Positions 23,030 through 26,116 of a DNA stretch of 26,116 nucleotides are shown here, piece by piece. Location: contig JAYVCL010000409.1 in the NCBI GenBank assembly GCA_043749975.1, forward strand, positions 1-26,116. Direction: 5' to 3'. Made by a program: the position numbers and the translations under genes. This DNA comes from JANYJJ01 sp043749975 (GTDB taxonomy: Bacteria; Pseudomonadota; Gammaproteobacteria; Burkholderiales; Burkholderiaceae_C). Every line of letters begins with the position of its first letter. Position 1 is the stretch's first letter. The notes below the pieces were generated by a model. The model worked only from the letters and a program-made list of their open reading frames with translations. It was not told where the DNA came from and made no database searches.

Positions 23030-23950
23030 ATGTCCTCAATTACCGCAAGCATGGTCGCTGAACTTCGGGCCAAGACCGACGCTCCGATGATGGAGTGCAA
23101 GAGAGCGCTCACCGAAGCCGCAGGCGACATGGAACGAGCCGAAGAACTGCTGCGCGTGAAGCTCGGCAGCAAGGCCGGCAAGGCCGCCTCGCGCATCACG
23201 GCTGAAGGCGTGGTGGCGGCGTCGCTGAACGGCAGCACAGGCGCGCTGGTCGAGGTGAACTGCGAGACCGACTTCGTCTCCAAGAATGAAGATTTCCTGG
23301 CCTTCAGCCGTGCCTGCGCCGAGCTGATTGCTGCGCACAACCCGTCCGATGTGGCGGCGTTGTCGGCACAGCCGCTGTCGCAGGCGGGTTTCGGCCCGAC
23401 CGTCGAAGACGTTCGCAAGGGACTGATCGGCAAGATCGGCGAGAACATCGCCGTGCGCCGGTTCAAGCGCTACGCTGGCGGCGGCAAGCTGGCCAGCTAC
23501 CTGCACGGCACGCGCATCGGCGTGATGGTCGAGTTCGACGGCGACGAAGTGGCCGCCAAAGATGTGGCGATGCACGTCGCGGCGATGAAGCCGGTGTCGC
23601 TTTCGTCTGCCGACGTGCCCGCCGCGCTGATCGACAAAGAGCGTTCGATCGCCTCGCAAAAAGCGGCTGAGGATGCTGAAACCGCCAAGGCTGCAGGCAA
23701 GGCTGCGCAGTCGTCCGAGATCGTCACCAAGCGCGTCGAAGGGTCGGTGCAAAAATACCTTAAAGAGGTCAGCCTGCTGAACCAGAGCTTCGTCAAGAAC
23801 GACAAGCAAAGCGTCGAGCAAATGCTGAAGGAACGCGCCACTGCCGTGAAGGGCTTCACCCTGTACGTGGTGGGTGATGGCATCGAGAAGAAGGTCGACG
23901 ACTTCGCGGCTGAAGTGGCGGCACAAGTCGCTGCTGCGAAAGGCGTCTGA
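23030..23950 (+). CDS. tsf: translation elongation factor Ts
   Basis: EF-Ts recycles EF-Tu by releasing GDP. The ATG at 23030, with GGAG at 23020-23023, gives 306 residues. The N-terminal UBA-like domain starts SSITASMVAELRAKTDAPMMECKRAL, with the TDxPM motif at 16-20. The core nucleotide-exchange motif TDFV is at 80-83, and the second signature is EVNCETDFVSKN. A dimerisation/coiled segment rich in Ala, Lys and Glu lies near residues 205-230. An in-frame extension to 22997 carries no similarity. A strong terminator lies just upstream, so its own promoter or readthrough from rpsB must supply expression; no clear promoter is visible. Confidence 0.97.
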   Translation: MSSITASMVAELRAKTDAPMMECKRALTEAAGDMERAEELLRVKLGSKAGKAASRITAEGVVAASLNGSTGALVEVNCETDFVSKNEDFLAFSRACAELIAAHNPSDVAALSAQPLSQAGFGPTVEDVRKGLIGKIGENIAVRRFKRYAGGGKLASYLHGTRIGVMVEFDGDEVAAKDVAMHVAAMKPVSLSSADVPAALIDKERSIASQKAAEDAETAKAAGKAAQSSEIVTKRVEGSVQKYLKEVSLLNQSFVKNDKQSVEQMLKERATAVKGFTLYVVGDGIEKKVDDFAAEVAAQVAAAKGV

Positions 23951-24028
23951 AACAGCCTGGGGGGGAGCCGCCTGGCCGCCCCGCGTAGACTCTGCGAACC
24001 CGAAAAGAACACCACCACAGGCTTCCTC

Positions 24029-24739
24029 ATGCCCGCCTACAAACGCATCCTTCTCAAGCTCTCCGGCGAAGCGCTGATGGGTGATGACGCCTACGGCATC
24101 AACCGCGCGACCATCGTGCGCATGGTGCGCGAGGTGCAGGAAGTGACCCAACTCGGGTGCGAGGTGGCGGTGGTCATCGGCGGGGGCAACATCTTTCGCG
24201 GCGTGGCTGGCGGCGCTGTCGGGATGGACCGCGCCACGGCCGACTACATGGGCATGCTGGCCACGGTGATGAACGCCCTGGCACTGGCCGACACGATGCG
24301 CCAGGAAGGCATGACCGCACGCGTGATGTCGGCCATCGCCATCGAGCAGGTGGTCGAGCCTTACGTGCGGCCCAAGGCCCTGCAGTACCTCGAAGAGGGC
24401 AAGATCGTGATCTTCGCGGCGGGCACGGGCAACCCGTTCTTCACCACCGACACGGCGGCCGCCTTGCGCGGTGCGGAGATGGGCGTGCAGATCGTGTTGA
24501 AGGCCACCAAGGTCGACGGCGTCTACAGCGCCGACCCCATGAAAGACCCGACTGCCACCCGCTACACGCAAATCAGCTTCGATGAGGCCATCACCAAGAA
24601 CCTGAAGGTGCTGGACGCCACCGCGTTCGCACTGTGCCGTGATCAGAAGCTGCCCATCAAGGTGTTCAGCATCTTCAAACCCGGCGCGCTCAAGCGAGTG
24701 GTGCAAGGTGAGGACGAAGGCACCCTGGTTCACGTTTGA
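24029..24739 (+). CDS. pyrH: uridylate kinase
   Basis: PyrH phosphorylates UMP to UDP, as a hexamer of the amino acid kinase fold. The 236-residue product has K10-x-SGEA (10-15), GGGNIFRG at 51-58, and GTGNPFFTTD at 132-141 for nucleotide binding. ALRGAEMG and KVDGVYSADP are typical of the family. It lies 78 bases after tsf, in a GC-rich gap with a run of seven G residues. frr follows after 24 bases. The conserved tsf-pyrH-frr order supports the call. The start ATG agrees with the family N-terminus (M-x-x-YKRILLKLSGE). Confidence 0.97.
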   Translation: MPAYKRILLKLSGEALMGDDAYGINRATIVRMVREVQEVTQLGCEVAVVIGGGNIFRGVAGGAVGMDRATADYMGMLATVMNALALADTMRQEGMTARVMSAIAIEQVVEPYVRPKALQYLEEGKIVIFAAGTGNPFFTTDTAAALRGAEMGVQIVLKATKVDGVYSADPMKDPTATRYTQISFDEAITKNLKVLDATAFALCRDQKLPIKVFSIFKPGALKRVVQGEDEGTLVHV

Positions 24740-24763
24740 AATGTTTGTCACCAAGGACAAGCC

Positions 24764-25324
24764 ATGAGCATTGCTGAAATCAAAAAGAACGCCGAAGCCA
24801 AGATGGCGCGTTCGATCGAGGTCTTGAAAACCGACCTGCAAAAGATTCGCACCGGGCGTGCGCACCCGGGCATCCTCGACCAGGTTCAAGTCGAGTACTA
24901 CGGCTCGATGGTGCCGATCAGCCAGGTTGCCAACGTGACCTTGCTGGATGCGCGCACGATCAGCGTGCAGCCCTGGGAAAAGGTGCTGGGGCCGAAGATT
25001 GAAAAAGCCATCCGCGAATCTGACCTGGGTTTGAACCCGTCGAGCCAGGGCGACGTGATTCGCGTGCCGACGCCGGCGTTGACCGAAGAGCGCCGCAAGG
25101 AACTGACGAAGGTCGTTCGCAACGAGGGCGAAGACGCGAAGGTGGCCGTGCGCAACCTGCGCCGTGATGCCAACGAGCACGCTAAAAAGTTGTCGAAAGA
25201 CAAAGAAATTTCAGAAGACGACGAACGCCGCTCGCTCGACGAGGTGCAAAAGTTGACCGACCGCACCGTGGCCGAGATCGACCGGATGATCGCTGCCAAG
25301 GAAGCCGAGATCCTGGCCGTCTGA
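24764..25324 (+). CDS. frr: ribosome recycling factor
   Basis: RRF works with EF-G to split post-termination ribosomes. The 186-residue length is normal. RTGRA at 29-33 is the conserved part of the long three-helix bundle, and the domain II beta region follows (VEYYGSMVPISQVANVTLLDARTISVQPWEK). The C-terminus has the KDKEISEDDERRSLDEVQKLTD signature. AAGGA at 24752-24756 precedes the ATG at a good distance. Its stop overlaps the uppS start in TGATG, so uppS is probably translated by coupled reinitiation. Confidence 0.98.
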   Translation: MSIAEIKKNAEAKMARSIEVLKTDLQKIRTGRAHPGILDQVQVEYYGSMVPISQVANVTLLDARTISVQPWEKVLGPKIEKAIRESDLGLNPSSQGDVIRVPTPALTEERRKELTKVVRNEGEDAKVAVRNLRRDANEHAKKLSKDKEISEDDERRSLDEVQKLTDRTVAEIDRMIAAKEAEILAV

Positions 25325-26106
25325 TGCGCCCCGCCGTGACCGCGCACGTCCGCCAAGCCGCTTCGACCGCCATTGTGGTTTCCAAGGACCAGATTCCCCG
25401 CCACGTGGCCATCGTGATGGATGGCAACGGACGCTGGGCCAAGAAGCGGTTCATGCCGCGCGTGGTCGGGCACGGGCAGGGTGTGGACACGTTGGTGCGC
25501 ACGGTGCTGGCCTGTGCCGACCGCGGCATCGAATACCTGACCGTGTTCGCCTTCTCGTCCGAGAACTGGAAGCGCCCGAGTGACGAAGTCTCGGGCTTGA
25601 TGGGACTGGTGCTGGTGGCGGTATCCAAGCACCTCGCGAAGCTGGCCAAACTCGGCGTGCGCATTCGCATCGTGGGCGACCGCTCGCAGGTCTCGGACAA
25701 GGTTCGTGCGGCCTGGTTCGAAGCTGAGTCGAGCACCCAACACAACACGCGCCTGACCCTGTCGGTGGCGTTCAACTACGGTGGACGCTGGGATGTCATC
25801 CAGGCCTGCCAGCAAGCGGTGCGCGACGGGTTGACGGCGGATCAGATCACCGAAGCCAGCCTGGCCAGCTACATGGCCATGAGCTATGCGCCCGACCCGG
25901 ACTTGTTCATTCGCACCGGCGGCGAAACGCGCATCAGCAACTTTTTGCTGTGGCAGGCCGCGTACTCTGAGCTCGTCTTCACCGAATGCCTGTGGCCCGA
26001 GTTCGGGGAAGCCGAACTGGATGCCGCGCTGGCCGAATATGCACGCCGCGACCGGCGTTACGGTGGCCTCAAAGTCAGCGCCGACGAAACGGTGCACAGC
26101 GCCTGA
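25324..26106 (+). CDS. uppS: isoprenyl (undecaprenyl) diphosphate synthase
   Basis: UppS (IspU) elongates farnesyl diphosphate with cis-isopentenyl units to C55, the lipid carrier for peptidoglycan and O-antigen. The 260-residue product has D33 in VMDGNGRWAK, FSSENWKRP at 77-85, and RTGGETRISNFLLWQ near 198-212. All residues needed for diphosphate binding are present. The first 25 residues are a variable extension. It overlaps frr by one base, and cdsA begins 2 bases after its stop. Together with ispG in this window it belongs to the isoprenoid supply route. Confidence 0.97.
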   Translation: MRPAVTAHVRQAASTAIVVSKDQIPRHVAIVMDGNGRWAKKRFMPRVVGHGQGVDTLVRTVLACADRGIEYLTVFAFSSENWKRPSDEVSGLMGLVLVAVSKHLAKLAKLGVRIRIVGDRSQVSDKVRAAWFEAESSTQHNTRLTLSVAFNYGGRWDVIQACQQAVRDGLTADQITEASLASYMAMSYAPDPDLFIRTGGETRISNFLLWQAAYSELVFTECLWPEFGEAELDAALAEYARRDRRYGGLKVSADETVHSA

Positions 26107-26108
26107 CC

Positions 26109-26116
26109 ATGCTCCG
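26109..26116 (+). CDS. cdsA: probable start of phosphatidate cytidylyltransferase gene, cut by window end
   Basis: Only ATGCTCCG is visible. The identification rests on the conserved order uppS-cdsA in proteobacteria and the 2-base gap after uppS. No protein sequence supports it. Confidence 0.35.

Noticed and set aside
23036..25180. Minus-strand open frame of 714 codons opposite tsf, pyrH and frr
   Set aside because: It is the same GC-driven shadow effect across three certain genes, and it has no start context or domain.

Overview
The window is GC-rich bacterial chromosome with almost no non-coding space. The gene content and order point to a betaproteobacterium of the order Burkholderiales, probably near the Comamonadaceae or the Rubrivivax/Leptothrix group. 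This placement is inference from remembered gene order (ndk-rlmN-pilF-rodZ-ispG-hisS-yfgM-bamB-der-hfq-hflX-hflK-hflC-hisZ-purA, then rnr and rpsB-tsf-pyrH-frr-uppS-cdsA). The presence of HisZ beside PurA and of type IV pilus lipoprotein PilF beside RlmN fits it. No search was run.

Layout. Bases 1-36 may be the end of an upstream gene with a Gly/Arg-rich tail. Bases 118-9303 hold a tight plus-strand run: ndk, rlmN, pilF, rodZ, ispG, hisS, yfgM-like, bamB and der. Many of these genes overlap by 4-8 bases. Bases 9387-16585 continue on the plus strand with hfq, hflX, hflK, hflC, a DUF2065 membrane protein, hisZ, purA and an orphan phosphoribosyltransferase. Bases 16586-16955 are the only substantial non-protein stretch. 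They hold a minus-strand tRNA-Leu(CAG), its promoter, its terminator, and a partial second copy of the tRNA 3' end plus terminator. Bases 16956-19196 encode RNase R. Bases 19265-21984 hold a minus-strand pair, a DadA-like oxidoreductase and an amidase. Bases 22158-26106 hold rpsB, tsf, pyrH, frr and uppS, and the last 8 bases look like the start of cdsA.

How the genes work together. The window is mostly core machinery. It covers translation and ribosome assembly (rlmN, hisS, der, hflX, rpsB, tsf, frr, tRNA-Leu, rnr), envelope building (ispG and uppS for undecaprenyl phosphate; bamB; the yfgM-like gene; rodZ; pilF), RNA regulation and membrane proteolysis control (hfq, hflK/hflC), and nucleotide or PRPP metabolism (ndk, hisZ, purA, the phosphoribosyltransferase, pyrH). 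The amidase/DadA pair is the only accessory-looking module.

Most interesting region. Downstream of tRNA-Leu on the minus strand, the last 21 nt of the tRNA (CCA included) and its terminator recur 144 bp away as a 70-bp repeat with 67 matches. The spacer between the copies folds almost completely into helices, including a three-way junction ending in the duplicated CCA tail. In several helices the pairing is G-U on the minus strand where the plus strand would have A-C mismatches, which suggests a minus-strand RNA. The arrangement resembles the E. coli tyrT distal repeats that give rtT RNA. Nothing here looks like a CRISPR array, prophage, insertion sequence or toxin-antitoxin system.
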